In this document: one piece after another, positions 11,801 through 25,200 of the stretch
Layout of the letters: each line of letters starts with the position of its first letter
Numbering within the stretch: position 1 is the stretch's first letter
From: Tribonema minus
Lineage: Eukaryota; Sar; Xanthophyceae; Tribonematales; Tribonemataceae
Direction: 5' to 3'
DNA length: 64,000 nt
Assembly: GCA_017506865.1 (NCBI GenBank)
Contig: JAFCMP010000517.1
Coordinates: forward strand, 124,001-188,000
Position numbers and translations under genes: made by a program
The notes under the pieces: model-generated
What the model was told of the DNA's origin: nothing
Databases searched by the model: none
Seen by the model: the letters and a program-made list of their open reading frames with translations, nothing else

Positions 11801-12690
11801 CAACGCGTAGCTGTCGTGTGCTTGCGGTGGTCAAGTGTGAGCGACGCCGTCACGCGCTCCATTGCACTGCCGTACGACGACCGTTTTTGGCTGCTGCTGG
11901 CGTGTCCGTGCGCGTGCGCCACTACCCGCGCGCTCGGACTCACGCCTTCGACGCACACCGCCCCTCTCTGCTGCCAGCCGCGCGCCCACCGCAGCAGCGC
12001 ACCTCGCAGACGTCTGAACTGACTGAACTGATGCGCTCCTCCCCCCGCGCCGCCGCGCCGCGCCGCGCCTCGCGCGCGCAGGCGCTCCACGAGGAGATCC
12101 AGAAGACGCTCGCGCAGGCGCGCAGCGACAACATCCGGTGGCGCCGCGTCCACATGTCGCGCGGCAAGAGTGAGCACGCCGCCGCCGGCGCCGCCGCCGC
12201 CGCCGGCGCTGCCTCCGGCGCCAAGCGCCTGTCGCTGCCGCGGCTGCGCCCGGAGGCGGCGGCGGCGGCGGCCGCGCTCGCGTCGCCGCTGGGGCACTCG
12301 CTGCTGCACCTGCAGCTGCAGCAGGGCGGCAGCGGCGGCGGAGGCAGCGGCGGGGACGCGCGCGGCGGGCGCAGCTCGCCTCAGGGGGCAATGCCGCCAC
12401 TGTCGGGGGCGGCGGGCGCGTCGCCGCCGGCGCCGCACGGCAGCGCCGACAGGGGGGCGCCTTTGGGGGGCGTCGCGGGGGCGTTCAGCGGCACGATCGG
12501 CGAGATCCAGAAGGGGGAGGGGGGGGTCAGGGGGGTCATGGGGCTCTCGCGCTCGCTGCAGGCGCTGGCGCTGGAGGGGCTGGAGCCGGGCCCCGCGGGC
12601 GCGCACGACGAGGCGTTCGAGCGCCAGACGCGGCACGCGCAGCACGGCGGCGCTGCGCCGTCCGGGCGGCCGCGGGGGGGCAACGCATAG
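8888..12690 (+). CDS. Siw14/Oca-family tyrosine-phosphatase-like protein, probable pseudophosphatase
   Basis: Five exons: 8888-9015, 9251-9404, 10709-10851, 11359-11551 and 12082-12690 (an acceptor at 12010 is also possible), 408 residues, all phases closing. Exon 1 gives the family entry motif (FGLVEQDVFRSGHPTLKNLR), exon 2 continues LKLKTMVAIVPEEP, and exon 3 holds the active-site loop and the conserved LRKLQGW helix. Exon 4 reads HREVNKFVQDF. This is the Y_phosphatase2 (Siw14/Oca) fold. In active members the loop is HCx5R; here it is HCLDGGAVTG, with Cys kept but the phosphate-binding Arg replaced by Val. Loss of normal phosphatase activity is therefore likely, as for some Oca proteins, which would fit a scaffold or phosphoinositide-binding role. 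The ~200-residue C-terminal exon is Ala/Gly-rich and disordered; its membership rests on frame only. Confidence 0.78.
9590..9745. repeat. degenerate ~60-bp tandem repeat in intron
   Basis: About three diverged units sharing gtgtgcacagaacacaatg-like cores within the intron between phosphatase-like exons 2 and 3. I could not match it to either flanking exon. Confidence 0.5.
11552..11766 (+). repeat. echoes of phosphatase-like exon 4 end plus donor (~50 bp period)
   Basis: After the real donor at 11552, three further blocks repeat ggcaaggatgggcag followed by GTATG-type (one GCATG) intron starts, at about 11606, 11656 and 11703, each with a ggctgtggtgatacatac tail. They copy the last ~15 bp of the exon with its 5' splice site. 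The array ends in a long C-run at 11752-11766. Confidence 0.8.
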
Positions 12691-12714
12691 CGCGCGTCAG
12701 CAGCAGCTGCGCTT

Positions 12715-12803
12715 CGCGGCGCAACGAGGCGTTTGAGCGCCAGACGCGGCACGCGCAGCACGGCGGCGGCGGCGCTGGACAGCCGCGGGGCGGCAACGCG
12801 TAG
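12715..12803 (+). repeat. echo of the gene's C-terminal coding end including the stop codon
   Basis: The stretch encoding EAFERQTRHAQHGG...RGGNA-stop at the end of the preceding gene (12610-12690) is repeated about 115 bp further on with the same reading of EAFERQTRHAQHGG, a diverged middle, RGGNA and a stop codon. It lies after the genuine stop and is not part of the model. Confidence 0.85.
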
Positions 12804-14520
12804 CGCGCGCGCCAGCAGCCGCTACGCTTCTGCGTCACTGTCGTGGTGAGAGCTGGGAATGCTGTTGAGCAGTGGTCATCAAGGTTGAATCGCTGGGGGT
12901 AGTAGGTATGCTTAGCGCGGCAGTGGCGGCGGCGGCGCCGCCGCGCTCTCGCCAGGCGCTCCTCGCGTGGCGCCTCCAACGCCCTGCCGCCGCCATCTCA
13001 GCGTCTGCAATGGGAGACACCGACAGCACCTGGCCCTCCACTGACACATGATGTCCCTTGTGCCGGCAGTCGCACGCATGAGTGCCGCAGCTGAGACACG
13101 CTGCGCACTGCGGTGGCGCGGCAGCCCCCGGGACAACACGTCGGCTGTTGCCCCCCCCCCGGCCCCCGCCCCCTCCAGCAGTTGCGATGCTGTGCTCGGG
13201 CAGACGCCTATTCTCAAGCCATGGGACGCTGGGGGGGGGGGGGGAAGGGGGGGGGGGCAAAACAGCGAAGCGCAGGCGCGCGCGTCGTCGTCGTCGTCGT
13301 CGCTGCCGGTGTCGCGCGACCGCTACAGCACCAGAGAAGGGGCATTCGTGCACGCCGCTGCAGCAGCGCTCAGAGAGGCGCATTTGCGAGGGGGGCCGCG
13401 GCGCCAGGGACCATGATGACGCAGGACCGGTGCAGCACCAGTGCTAACAGCAGCTCCCGATTCAGCTGTATGATCATGCATGCCGCGAGCCCCCGGTCAG
13501 GCCTGCTGGGATATGGTGCTCGGGGGGGGGGCTCCAGCACGGGGGCTTGGTACACAAGTCCTTCAGCCCCCCCCCACCGCCCTGCCCCCTCTCACGCACG
13601 TGAGGATGGTGGAGGTAGCGGGGGGACCATGCGCATGGCGGTTTGTGTCACTGTAGGCACTGAAAGTCTTGGTGTGGATCGCGCTCTGCCACACGGCTGT
13701 CGCCATTGTTGAGGTTGATCTCAACACCAGGTGGTGTCTTCAGTGGTCCAATTCGCACTTTGACAGTGTGAAACGCGGTGGAATCGGCGCGCGACCCTGC
13801 CACAACGCGTGATACGCTCGAGAGGCCACTGCTTTCCGTCTCTGCTCATTCGTACACACGACGTTTTGTGCATCGGCAGGCACTGACAGAGCATCAACTT
13901 GAATGAAACAAACAATTGCTTGCAAGTGCTGCCATGATGTCACGTCAACTGCAAATGGTTCATTTCTTGAATGAAATGCTGGCATGCTCTCCCTGAATAA
14001 CATATTGGTGACCCTCAAGATGTATATGCAGTCAGATCATCTCTACTTGAACGTGCAGCCAGCCGTTGCAACTCCCTCCCTTTGTTGCGCGAGCGCTGTG
14101 TGATGCCGACATTACAATCTGCAATGAGAAGCTACACGCTGATTTTTTTGCATAGTTCACCACACACCATTCCAGAGTTTCTCTCCGCCGCATTGCATGA
14201 GCTCGGCGCAGCAGGCAGGCTAGCCCCCCAGTTTTTCAAAGGGGTTGACTCGCCTACTTCATAAGGTTTCAGACACCAGCAGTGAGCCCAGGTTAGCTCC
14301 ACTTGACTGCCAGACCACTAGCACTGAATCCTGGTAAGGATAGCATCCCAGACGTTGTCGGTGGGCTGGCAGCGGTAGGGTTCCTTACAGTACAGTTCAT
14401 TCATTCGGTTTATTCTCTTCGGCCGGCTCGACCTGCGCGTGCGGCTGCTGCTGCTGCTGCTGCCGTCTTTCGCGCCGATATGTTATCCCTTGCCAGAACC
14501 TGACTCTCTGGTCCTGCTTT
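12804..14520. other. non-coding interval with G/C homopolymer runs
   Basis: Has long G runs (13230-13257) and C runs and short open frames on both strands with no recognisable motif. It probably comprises the 3' flank of one gene and the promoter or 5' UTR of the next. Confidence 0.45.
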
Positions 14521-14592
14521 TTGCCTGCGCCACACTTTGCTGCGCAGCTCGTCGCCGGCCCCACGAAACACAGTGCTCGCGGCTGCTGCACG

Positions 14593-17500
14593 ATGCAGTT
14601 CGTACACGAGGTCACGAATTGCGACTTTTCTCCCATGACGGCCATTCTGCAGTCTTCAGACAAAGCATTCCAACCTTCGGAGCTCTACTCGACAGTCACC
14701 GGGTCAAAGGTGAGAATTTGGCTCACATGCATGCGTTGTATTGCACCACGCCTCAGTTCAACCGCTGCCTCGATGGTAACATCTTTGGTGGGCATGTGCA
14801 ATCAGCACAGCCCTGAGCAGCACACTTGTGAAACTCTTCACGTTGTTCTGCCCTCAGATTGCACAGCTCTCACAGGCCGCCACCGCTTCTGCCTCAGCCT
14901 CTGTCATGCGGTTGATTGGGTACCCGTGACGTCGTCACATTGTCCAGCGTCTGGCACTCGGCACAAGTACTCCAAAAATGCGTGTTACCCATAATAACAC
15001 ACACGTCGCTGTGTATGTAGAGGCTGATCAGACTTCTCACGCTTTCTGTGTCCCTGTTGCCCCCCCCCCCCACCCCTTCCTCCCCCTGATCCATATCCCC
15101 CTGCACGCCGCCGTTTGCCGCAACCTGAACCAGTTCGTCGACGAGAGCCAGCGGCGCTCGCGCGTGCGCACCTTCACCGACGAGCCGCAGCTCTTTGCGC
15201 ACGCGCAGACGCTGCTCGCGCGCTTCCCCCTCAACCCCCTCCTAGACTACTTTGTGGTGCCCAACGACGCGATGCACATTGTCTACGCCGCCGGCGGCTA
15301 CTTCCGCCGCCACCGCGACTACCTCGCCATCACCTCCAACGCCGTCACCGAGTACACGCTCATCTGCTGCCTGACGGCGCCTGACAAGGGCGGTCAAACT
15401 GCGTTACATATCAATGATCACACCGAGATGTATGTGTCCAAGGCGAGCACGACGGCGGGTGGCGCGCTGCTGTTCCGCAAGGACATTGCGCACGAGGGGC
15501 TGACGGTCGAGGCCGGGGAGAAGCACGTACTCATGTTCAACGTGTGCGCGGCGCGGCGCGCGAGCGACGCGCGCGGCATCCTGCTCGTCACGTTCCCGCA
15601 GGATGAGGTAAGGAAGGCCCGGGGGAGGGGGTGTGGGGGGGAGGGGGGGGGGCGCTGTTTAGGAGTCCTGGTGGCGATGGGTAGGTGTGTGGCCACAGTG
15701 TGTGTGTGTGCTTTGCGCAAAGAGTCTCGCAGTGCTTGTGACCGCAGTCTGTTGTCATCGCTCGCCAGACGTGGTTGACAATGCCGCTGATTCTGTGCGT
15801 TGAGATACGAGTACCATGAGCGAACGTGACCCCAACCTACTGTTGAACCCTAACCCTAGCGCTCAGGTTACAGCGACAAATCGGCTTGGGCCAACCTAAA
15901 TTCAAAGCCCCAGGTCATGCGCTTCTTGCCGTTGCCCATCATTGACCGTGACCCTGACACTGTTCTCAACACAAACCCTAGGCTTTGCCTAGCTTTTGGC
16001 GCTTAGCTCCCAATCTCAACACTGAATGTACAGATATGTGCGCTGTTTGGGTGCAAGTCCAGCCACAGCCAGCTGTTGCATACGACACACGCGATTCTAC
16101 GCTTCACAAAGAGCGCACCTGCCGCCGGTTCTCACTGCAGGCAGCGGCGACAGCGACCGCCGCTGGCTCCAACGCCGGCGCCGCCGACAACACCGCAGCC
16201 GGCGATGGCAGCGCCACCGAGACGCCGGCGCTCTCCCTGCAGCGCGCGGCACAGGCGCACTCGTACGTGCTGCCGATGGCCGCCGTCATGAACTCGCGCT
16301 TCGGCGACAACAAGCTCGCCGGATTCTGCCGCTGGCAGAAGGCTACGACGGCAACCGACGATGGCGGCGGCAGCGCTGCTTCCGACAGCGCGCAGGGCGG
16401 CGGCGCCGCCGCGCTGCCGCCGATCGTTGAGTACCGCTGCGCAAACGCGTCGTACGAAGACTTCGGCACGATCTACCGCGTCATGACTGGCGCGTACGTG
16501 ACCGCGGACGAGGTCACGCGCAACCGCGACCTCCTCGACTTCTACAGCATACCGCTCGACATGCTGCTCATAGACGTCGCGGCGGGCATGGCGGCAGAGG
16601 ACGCCGCCGCCGCCGCCGCCGCCGCTGCGCCGGACGCCAAGCGCGCCAGGACGGAGAGCGCGGGTGGCAGCAGCAGCGGCGGCGGCGCAAGCAGCAGCAG
16701 CAGCGGCACAGACCCGGCCGTGAACGACAGGGTCATCGTGTGCGCCACGGAGGAGAGGACGGAGGTGGTGGCGGCGCTCGCCAAGCACCTGGGCCTGCCG
16801 TACGTCAAGTTCCGCGCGGTGTTTGTGGAGGGGACGTCGTCGATGGATGCGTTGCCGAACGATGATGAAGATGCCAACAGGTGACGTGCCGCACTTGTTT
16901 TCGTGTTGTGTGTGTCTCTGTGGGTGGTTGTGGTTTCGTGCCCCCCAAAGTTAGATCCCATGATGCGGGGCCCTCTCCACACACACACACAGTTTGTGGT
17001 GCTGAACAGTTCACAGATGTGCATTTTGAAGTATGTGGCAGAGTGGGAGCATGTACGGGTCGCACCAAAAACACTTGATGTGAGATCATGCCTGAATCGC
17101 TTTCCCTCTTAGTATAGGCATCTATGCAGAAATGTTGTCCATCACTGCTGGTTGCCCTTGAGCGTCCTGATGTTCCCAGAAGCAGATGAGTTTACATGCC
17201 TTTTCGAAGACGAAGTCAAGAACGAATTCCAGACGTAGTTAGCTCACACATCCTGACAACAGCACACGAACTTTGAAGTGAATACTTGATTCACACTCAA
17301 ACACCTTGAGGCGTTACATTGGTACTTTTGATGCCTCGATGCCTCACATGTTTGCACCCGCTCCACATCTACGCTGCTGACTTAGAGGTGCCTATTCCGC
17401 CAACTGTTGACCACCGCCACTGCCTACACCGCCCCCTCACACCCCCGCTGCTGCCCCAGCCAGCACTCTGACCCCCCCCTCCCCCCCCCTCCTCCCCCGC

Positions 17501-18543
17501 TGCTCCCCCTCAGGTACCCGCTGTCGCCAGTGTGGCTCAGCGTCGGCGACTACGACAGCATGTACGCGCTGCGCCGCCTGAATTACGGCGACAGCAGCGA
17601 TGTGCGCATGGACGCCGCGAAGCGCGCTCTCGCCGCGCCGCCGTTCACACGGCCGGACGGCCACATCGACTATCTCGCGCGCGCGCAGGAGGCGGCGCTG
17701 GCGACGCCCGGCGCGCGCATCCAGCTCGAGTGCGACGACCACAGCTACAATAAAAAACCGGAACTCATCTACTACCGCAGCGCCTACGAATTTGACGGCG
17801 CGGGGCCGTACCACATGGTGTCGTTCGGGCTGCGCGTCGCGCCGGACCTCGTCGCGATGGCGCAGCAGCGCTCAGGCGAGCGCGACCGCGGCGTGCTGAG
17901 CGTCATCATCGACTGCTGCACGGGGCTCCCCAGCGACAGCAAGGAGCTGCTGCCCAGCCACGTCGTGGTGCTCCCGGGGGGCGACGGTGACGGCGCCGGC
18001 GCCGCCGCCGCTGACGCCGCAGCGGACACCGCCGCCGCTGCTGCCGCCGCGGACACCGCCGCCGCCGCTGCCGCCGCTGCGGACACTGCCGCCGCCGCCG
18101 CCGCTGCCGCTGCCGCCGCTGCGGACACCGCCGCCGCCGCCGCCGCTGCCGCTGCCCACGGCACTGATGCCAGTGCTGCTGTCTCGACAACTTGGACGTC
18201 GGCCACTGACGGCGCCGCTGCCGCGATGCGCACAGGCGAGGCGCCAGCGCACCGCGACGCTGCTGCAGCGGATGCTCAGCATGCGGCGCCAGCGCCGGCG
18301 ATTGCCAGCGCCTGCTTCCACCTCGACTCGCAGCGCTGCGCGTGCTTCACGGCGGCGGAGGCGGCAGCAGCAACGGCGCGCATCGCAGACATCCGGCTCG
18401 TGGAGACGCTGCAAGCGCTCATTCCGCGCACGCGCTTCGAGCTGCCGCAGAAGACGGTCTCGTTTGAGAGCCAGTTCTGCAACGACAGCGTGTACGGGGA
18501 GTTCAGGCTGGTGATGGTCACGGGCATTGTTCACATGCCTTAG
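14593..18543 (+). CDS. 2-oxoglutarate/Fe(II) dioxygenase-like protein with poly-Ala insert
   Basis: Probable exons: 14593-14709 (an in-frame ATG at 14521 is possible), 14858 to about 14920, ~15134-15607, 16141-16880 and 17514-18543. The last two junctions close in phase; the exon 2/3 join is uncertain. Exon 3 carries a prolyl-hydroxylase-type jelly-roll: GGYFRRHRDY provides the HxD metal motif, and KDIAHEGLTVEAGEKHVL provides a distal His and a basic residue placed for 2-oxoglutarate. The substrate cannot be named. Later exons hold two conserved-looking blocks (VEYRCANASYEDFG; PLSPVWLSVGDYDSMYALRR) interrupted by Ala/Asp/Thr-rich tracts made of GCC/GCT triplets. The C-terminus reads VSFESQFCNDSVYGEF. 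Length is about 800 residues. Acceptors at 15134 and 17514 are preceded by C-rich pyrimidine tracts. Confidence 0.65.
15838..15860. repeat. short interstitial telomere-like (CCCTAA) tract
   Basis: Two adjacent CCCTAA-type units inside an intron of the dioxygenase-like gene. Similar TTAGGG/CCCTAA tracts occur at about 38028-38060, 47095-47122 and 60885-60898, and a related CCCCTA run at 39066-39105. Confidence 0.6.
18000..18165 (+). repeat. GCC/GCT trinucleotide tract coding poly-Ala/Asp-Thr-Ala
   Basis: In-frame triplet array inside the last exon of the dioxygenase-like gene, encoding alanine runs punctuated by ADTA. The regular spacing of GCGGACACC shows higher-order tandem units. Confidence 0.85.
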
Positions 18544-20168
18544 GCGCGCATGGTCAGCTGTGGAGAGCCGGTGAAGTTGTTGGCGTGCGCGGCGGCAGCA
18601 GTTGCTGCTGGACAGCGCTGCTCATCAGCATTCTGACAGCATTATAGAGCGCTGCCGTTGACTGGTGCTTGTGGTGCTAGATGCAAGCAGACCACGTGTA
18701 GCAAGCATACTATGGCATGTGCAGCTGCCAGGAAAAGGGCCTTGTGGAAGTCCGCACAAGAAGCCACCTAATGAGGCCAGGTCTTGTCGGTGAGTTGCAG
18801 GCAGCAGCCCTAGGGCATATTGCCATTGTCACGGCGGTTGCAAAAGGCACTTCCATGCCTGGCGCCAGTCGAATCAACAAGCCAAGCGGCTTTCTGACTG
18901 CAACAGGCAACCATGCCCCCCTGCCTCAGGTGCCGTCACTAGAGCCCGCATGTACAGAGCACCAAGCCCTTGGTTTCTGTGTCAGTATGGAAGGTCAGAG
19001 TAACTGGCACACCCGGGCATCAAAAAGCCGTGACGATCAATACCACGACGATCAATACCACGCGTTGAACATATACTTCTACTTGATAGCGGCTGAGTGT
19101 GCGTTACTGATGGTGACATGCCACCAAAGTCAAACCGATGCCTGTCCCAATGCATCTGGAGGCTTTAGGCCATCCACGCGGCACCGACCAAAACATTGAG
19201 GTATCACATGTAAGATCTACTGCCCTGCATGTGGTGAACTTGACTACAGCGACTGACGGTATTGTAGGCTGGAATTCTGCACACCAGGGCAAGGCAGTTG
19301 CTGGTAGCGACGCACGAGCGTCATTGACTTGAACCCAACATGTGATGTGACCGTGACCTGTGCAAGTTGATGTTGCAGTTGGCAAGACAGCACTCTGGTG
19401 CGGTGCTGAAACGGGCAGCATGTGCAGAACACAACACCAGTGAAGCACTGACGCAAGCGACCTTGGTGTTGTGTTTGCATGTGCATTGATGAGCGGCCCT
19501 CTGACGTTGTCATTCAATGCCGTCCCGAGGCGACGCACGCTTGGTCGAGCAGCGATGCCCACGCAGCATCACGTGGCAGTGTGCGCTTGATTGCCACCAT
19601 ACGGCTGTTGCTGTCGGTACATGTGGTGTGTGTCTGTGAAAGAGACTTTGGCGTGGCTCGAGCGCACAACGAACGGTCGCACGCGCATCGCTGTGATCTC
19701 AAGTGACAGGTTCCATGTGGACGATGCGCTCTCTCTGTGCCCGAAACGTGACCTAGGCTATCAGTTGGGAGCGAGTGACGGCGCACAGCACATCAATACC
19801 CCAACGATAATCTCGAGTTGCCAGCCATCGGAAGATCTGCTGCGGCATGTACTGGCCTCGCAAAGCTCCATTGAGCGACTGTGTCGCTGCGGGTGGTGCT
19901 GCATCGTCTGATGTGGCATTCAAGTCCGCATCTGACACATGCAACCATGTACTGAGAGGTACGCAAGACCTGCGGTATTGTGTGCTGTCCCGCAATCCCC
20001 CCCCCCTCCCCCCCCTCCCTCTTCTTAGACGAGTTCCACAATGTTACCCACGGCACCTGTGGCACCGTCGCCGCCGCTGCCTGCCGCTTTCCCAGCATCG
20101 CCACCACCACCGTTGCTCGCTGCGCTGGTGGCTGCTGGTGCCCCTGACGCAGCGGCCGCATCAGCCTC
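18544..20168. other. non-coding interval between convergent genes
   Basis: Neither strand gives an open frame with supporting motifs. It includes a perfect 14-bp repeat (acgatcaataccac, ~19030-19060). It most likely holds the two 3' flanks. Confidence 0.45.
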
Positions 20169-22177
20169 TTACTGCTGCTTCAGCGCTTTCTGCACGAGCA
20201 TAAACGCAAGTGAAACGTGTGCCCTCTAGAAGATGCTGACTACATGGCAAATTGACCCTGTCTGCAACAATACAGCGAAATCTGGGCAAGGTCCTCAACT
20301 GCATAACACTGTGTGTCCTCACGGCATCTGCTGCAATGTCAGCATTGTTGAAGTTGGTGCTCGGCGTGGCAACAACCGTTGAAGTTGGTGACATGCGCAT
20401 AGGCGTCTTTGCAAAGCGCTGCTTGCTTCAGATGAACACGCGTCGCGACAGTGCAGAAGCCCCCTCTCCCCCCCGAAGTACCAGCAACACTGCTCAGCTT
20501 GCTGACAGCTCATTGTGCTTCGTGCCAACTATAGTAGTGCACCCAAGCAAGCTGCCATGTACAGAAAAGTCATTAGACAGCGCAGCGGTCAGACCTGAAG
20601 ACTTGATTCAAAGAGCCCCAGCCTTTCAATGATAGCGCCCCTCTTAGGTTGATCACGGTTCAGCACCACTGCATGCTTGAGAGCGTTACCACAGCCAAGC
20701 CCTGATTTGCCGGCCTGAAATGCAACCAAACACGGACTCACACACATACTCCTAAACAAGCACTTACCCTGACCCTAATCCTACACTTGGAGTACACTTC
20801 TTCAACTATGTGTTATCTCATGCACAAGCGGATGCACCAAATCGTCGCCTTGCTGGCGCTCTCCGCTCACAGCTCATGCACACACTGCGCGCGACCACAT
20901 TGCACGTGATCTTCACCTTGCGCTTTGCGCTCGCGACGCTCGGCTTGCTGCTCGGCGGTGGCATCATGGCCTCCGTGGCCGCAATCGCCGCCTCCATGTC
21001 CTCCAAGCGGCCGCCGCACTGCGGCAGCAGCCGCAGCAGCATGGTCGCGCACGCGCGGGCCTTCGCGCTCTTCTTGGACTCCCCCTGCAGCGGTGTCAGG
21101 GTTCAGGATAGGGCAAGTGATGGGTTAGGGTGAGGCGCAGATGGGGATTAGGGTTGGAGCTGATGGAGCTGACTGAGCTTCGCGCCTGCCCCTCAGGGGG
21201 GGTGCTGATGAGATAGCCTCCCCCGCGCACGTCCCGTGGAGAGCGCCCGCCAGTCCCAGGTGTTGCAGCGAGACAAAACGCAACTAAACTATGGTTGGGG
21301 CGCGCGCACGCGCAAACACTGAAGCTGAGCAGGGCTGCGCACATTTGTACATACCTACTGCTTAGCCATCAGGTCCGCGCAGCGTGCCATTCGCGTGCAT
21401 CGAACGCCCCGCTATCATCAGCACTCAACCTGAAAACGTCCACGGCAAGAACACAACCACGCGCGCACAGCGGTAGCGCGCGCTACAGTAAGAGGCACTC
21501 CAGCACTCAACCTCCTAGACACTCCTAATAAGCTCACCCACGCTTCCACAGTGATGGCGCCGCCGTCCGGCGCGACCGTGAGGGGCACCAGGATGCGCGC
21601 GAGCGGTATGATCGACACCACCGCCTGCCGCGAGATATCGATCGTCGCGATGCACATATTCGCGCCCTGCGCGCCGCCGCCGCCGCCGCCGCTGCCGCCG
21701 CCGCTGCCGCCGCCGCCTTCAAAGGTGCCGCTAACGCGCGTCACGTTCTCCAGCGGCATGTCGAAGCGCGCCACGCCCTTGATGCGCGTGTCGCAGCGGC
21801 ACACACGCTGCAGCATGTGCGCGACCTCGCGCCGCTGCGCCAGCGCGCCGACGGCAAGCGCGAGCGCAGCATGCTCCACCGACGCCGCCGCTGCCTCTGT
21901 TTGCGCTGCCGCTGCCTCCGTTTCCTCCGCAGGCTGCGCGGCTGCTGGCTCGCCTGGTGCCACTGCCGCCGCCACCGCTGCCGCTGCAGCCGGTTTATCG
22001 GGTGCAGGCGCAGCAGGGGGGGGGCTCGGGGCAGCAGTGGCGCCCGCCGCGGCTGCTGCATCCTTTTGAGGTGCGCCTGGCTTGGGCGCTGCGGCGGCTG
22101 CTGCCGCGGGCGCCGCTGCCGTCTCCGCACGCTCTGGCGCTGCCTTCGGCGCCGCAGCGACTGCTCCATTGGCTGCT

Positions 22178-22216
<39 letters not shown>

Positions 22217-25200
22217 GCCGGCATCAAGGCCTCCGCGGCCGCAATCGCCGCCTCCATGTCCTCGAAACGGCCGCCGCACAGCGGCAGCAGCCGCAGCAGC
22301 ATGGTTGCACACGCGCGGGCCTTCGCGCTCTTTTTGGACTCCCCCTGCAGCAGTGTGAGGGTTCAGGATAGGATAGGTCACAGGCTGGGGTGAGCCGCAG
22401 TTGGGGATTAGTATTGAAGCTGATTGAGCATCGTGCCTGCGCCGCACGGGGCAAAGAGGTGCTGACTAGATGGGTGCGCCTGCGCGCATCCCCGGGAGAG
22501 CGACACGCTGCCGTGCTGCTGCCGGGGCAGTTGCGTTACAATCATGAACGGTTGCGGCGGCACAACTGCGCTTTGTTGCCTTCCGCTTGAGGGGCAGAAA
22601 TCCGATTGCGCACCAAGCTGTATAAAACATATATGCTCCCACTGAGTGTGTGAACGCCTCACCTCTGAGCTGCTGGACACATGTGATACATCAGTGTACG
22701 TGTGTATGTAGTACATCACTATACACGTCCCGGCCAGCACAGCGGCGCCGAGTGCTTGCGCCCGGCAGTCGGGCCAAGACCTGTGCACAACTCCACAAAG
22801 ACATCCCACAACTTCAACATCAACGTCCAGCGACGTCCATGCTTACAAGTAAATACTTCTAAGTATGAATACACTTGCAGCCTGCCCGCCCATCGCAGGT
22901 GTTGCGGTGTACCAAAGCGCAGCTGGGCGACAGTTGAGGCGCGCACACGCAAATGCTGACGCTGAGCAGCACTGCGCAAAATACACAATTACCCCTCAGG
23001 TCCAGCAGCGAGCCATTGGCGGGCAGCAAACGCGTCGTTATCGTCAGCGCTCAACCTGAAAACAGACACAATAAGGTCGCTTACACGCGCACAGCGGTAG
23101 CGCGCGCTACGGCAAGAGCCACTGCGTCATTACCAGCGCTCAAACCTCCGAGAAAATGCTAACAAGCTCACCCACGCTTCCACAGTGATCATGCCGCCGT
23201 CCGGCGCAACCTTGAGGGGCACCAGGATCCGCGCGAACGGTATAATTGACGCCACCGCCTGCCGGGAGATGTCGATGGTCGCAATGCACATCTTGGCGCC
23301 CTGCGCGCCGCCGCCGCCGCCACTGCTGCCGCCGCCGCCTTCAAAGGTGCCGCTGACGCGCGTCACGTTCTCCAGCGGCATGTCAAAGCGCGCCGCGCCC
23401 TTGATGCGCACGTCGCAGCGGCACACGCGCTGCAGCATGTGCGCAACCTCGCGCCGCTGGGCCAGCGCGCCGACGACGGCCGCACGCGTAGCATCGTCTG
23501 CAGCCGCCACCGCTGCTGCCTCTGGTGCTGCCTCCGGTAGCGCAGCAGCTGCCTCCGCTTCCCCCGCAGGCTGCGCGGCTGCTGGCTCGCCTGGTGCTGC
23601 CGCCGCCGCCGCCGCCGCCGCCACCGCCGCCGCTGCCGCTGCCGCTGCTGACGCATCGGGTGCAGGCGCAGAGGGGGCGGCGCTCGGAGCAGCAGCGCCG
23701 CCCGCCGCGGGGGCCGCTGCCGGCTCCGCATGCTTTGGCGCTGCCTTCGGCACCACAGCCGCCGGCATCATGGCCTCCGTGGCCGCAATCGCCGCCTCCA
23801 TGTCCTCGAAGCGGCCGCAGCACTGCGGCAGCAGCCGCAGCAGCATGGTCGCGCACGCGCGGGCCTTCGCGCTCTTCTTGGAGTCCCCCTGCGGCAGTGT
23901 CAGGGTTCAGGATAGGGCGAGTCACACAGGCTAGGGTGAGCTGCTGTTGGGGAGTCAAAGACGGAGCTGGTTGAGGTTCGCGCCTGCGCCGCACGAGGCA
24001 AAAGGGTGCTGGTCAGATGGTGCGCCTGCGCGCGTTCACGTGAGAGCGACACCCCGCCGTGCTGCCGCTGTGGCATTCACGTTACAACCGTGAAAACTGT
24101 TGCGGTACACTGCGGTACAACTGTGCTTTGTTAACTTTCGCTTGAGGGCCAGAAATCCGATTTTGCAACACATCGTATAAAGCACATATGCTCCCACTGA
24201 ATGCATGGATGCCTCGCCTCTAAGCTGCTGGACACATGTAGTACATCACTGTACGCGTGTAGTACATCACTGCACACGTCCCGGCCAGCACACGTCCCGC
24301 AGTCGGGCCAAGATCTGCGCACGACCTCGCAGACACCCCACAACTTCAACATCAATGACCGGCAACGTTTGTGCTTATTCATAAATAAACCTGCATCCAC
24401 TAGCAGCCCGCCTGCCAATCCGAGGTGTTGCGGTGTACTGAAGCGCAACTACTTAGACGACAGTTAGGGCGCGCGCACGCGCATGCACCATGACGAGCAG
24501 CGCTGCACACAATACTACTCACCCTGCGGTCACGTCCGCGCACCACGCCATCAAAGTGCAAGAAATGCGTCACTATCATCAGCGCTAAACCTGAAAGACA
24601 GCCACGACAAGGACTCGATCATGCGCGCAGAGCGAAAGCGCGCGCCATGGCGACGGGCACTACGTTGTCACCAGTGCTCAACCTCCTCAACACTCCTAAT
24701 AAGCTCACCCATGCTTCCACAGAGATCGTGCCGCCGTCCGGCGCAACCGTGAGGGGCACCAGAATCCGTGCGAACGGTATGATTGACGCCACCGCCTGCC
24801 GCGAGATGTCGATAGTCGCAATGCACATCATTGCGCCCTGCGCGCCGCTGCCGCCGCCGCCGCCGCCTTCAAGGGTGCCGCTGACGCGCGTCACGTTCTC
24901 CAGCGGCATGTCGAAGCGCGCCGCGCCCTTGATGCGCAAGTCGCAGCGACACACGCGCTGCAGCATGTGCGCGACCTCGCGCCGCTGTGCCAGCGCGCCG
25001 ACGGCAAGCGCGAGCGCAGCATCCTTCGCCGCTGCCGCCGCTGCCTCCGGTTGCGCAGCAGCTGCTGCCGGCGCCGCCGCGGGCTGCGCGGCCGCTGGCT
25101 CGCCTGGTGCCGCTGCCGCCGCTACCGCCGGCGCTGCCGCTGCCGATGTAGCAGGTGCAGGCGTAGCGGGGGCGGCGCTCGAAGCAGCAGCGCCGCCCGC

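Noticed and set aside
11800-12645. Long minus-strand open frame opposite the phosphatase-like C-terminal exon
   Set aside because: An Arg/Ala-rich antisense frame caused by high GC content; no motif and no splice support.
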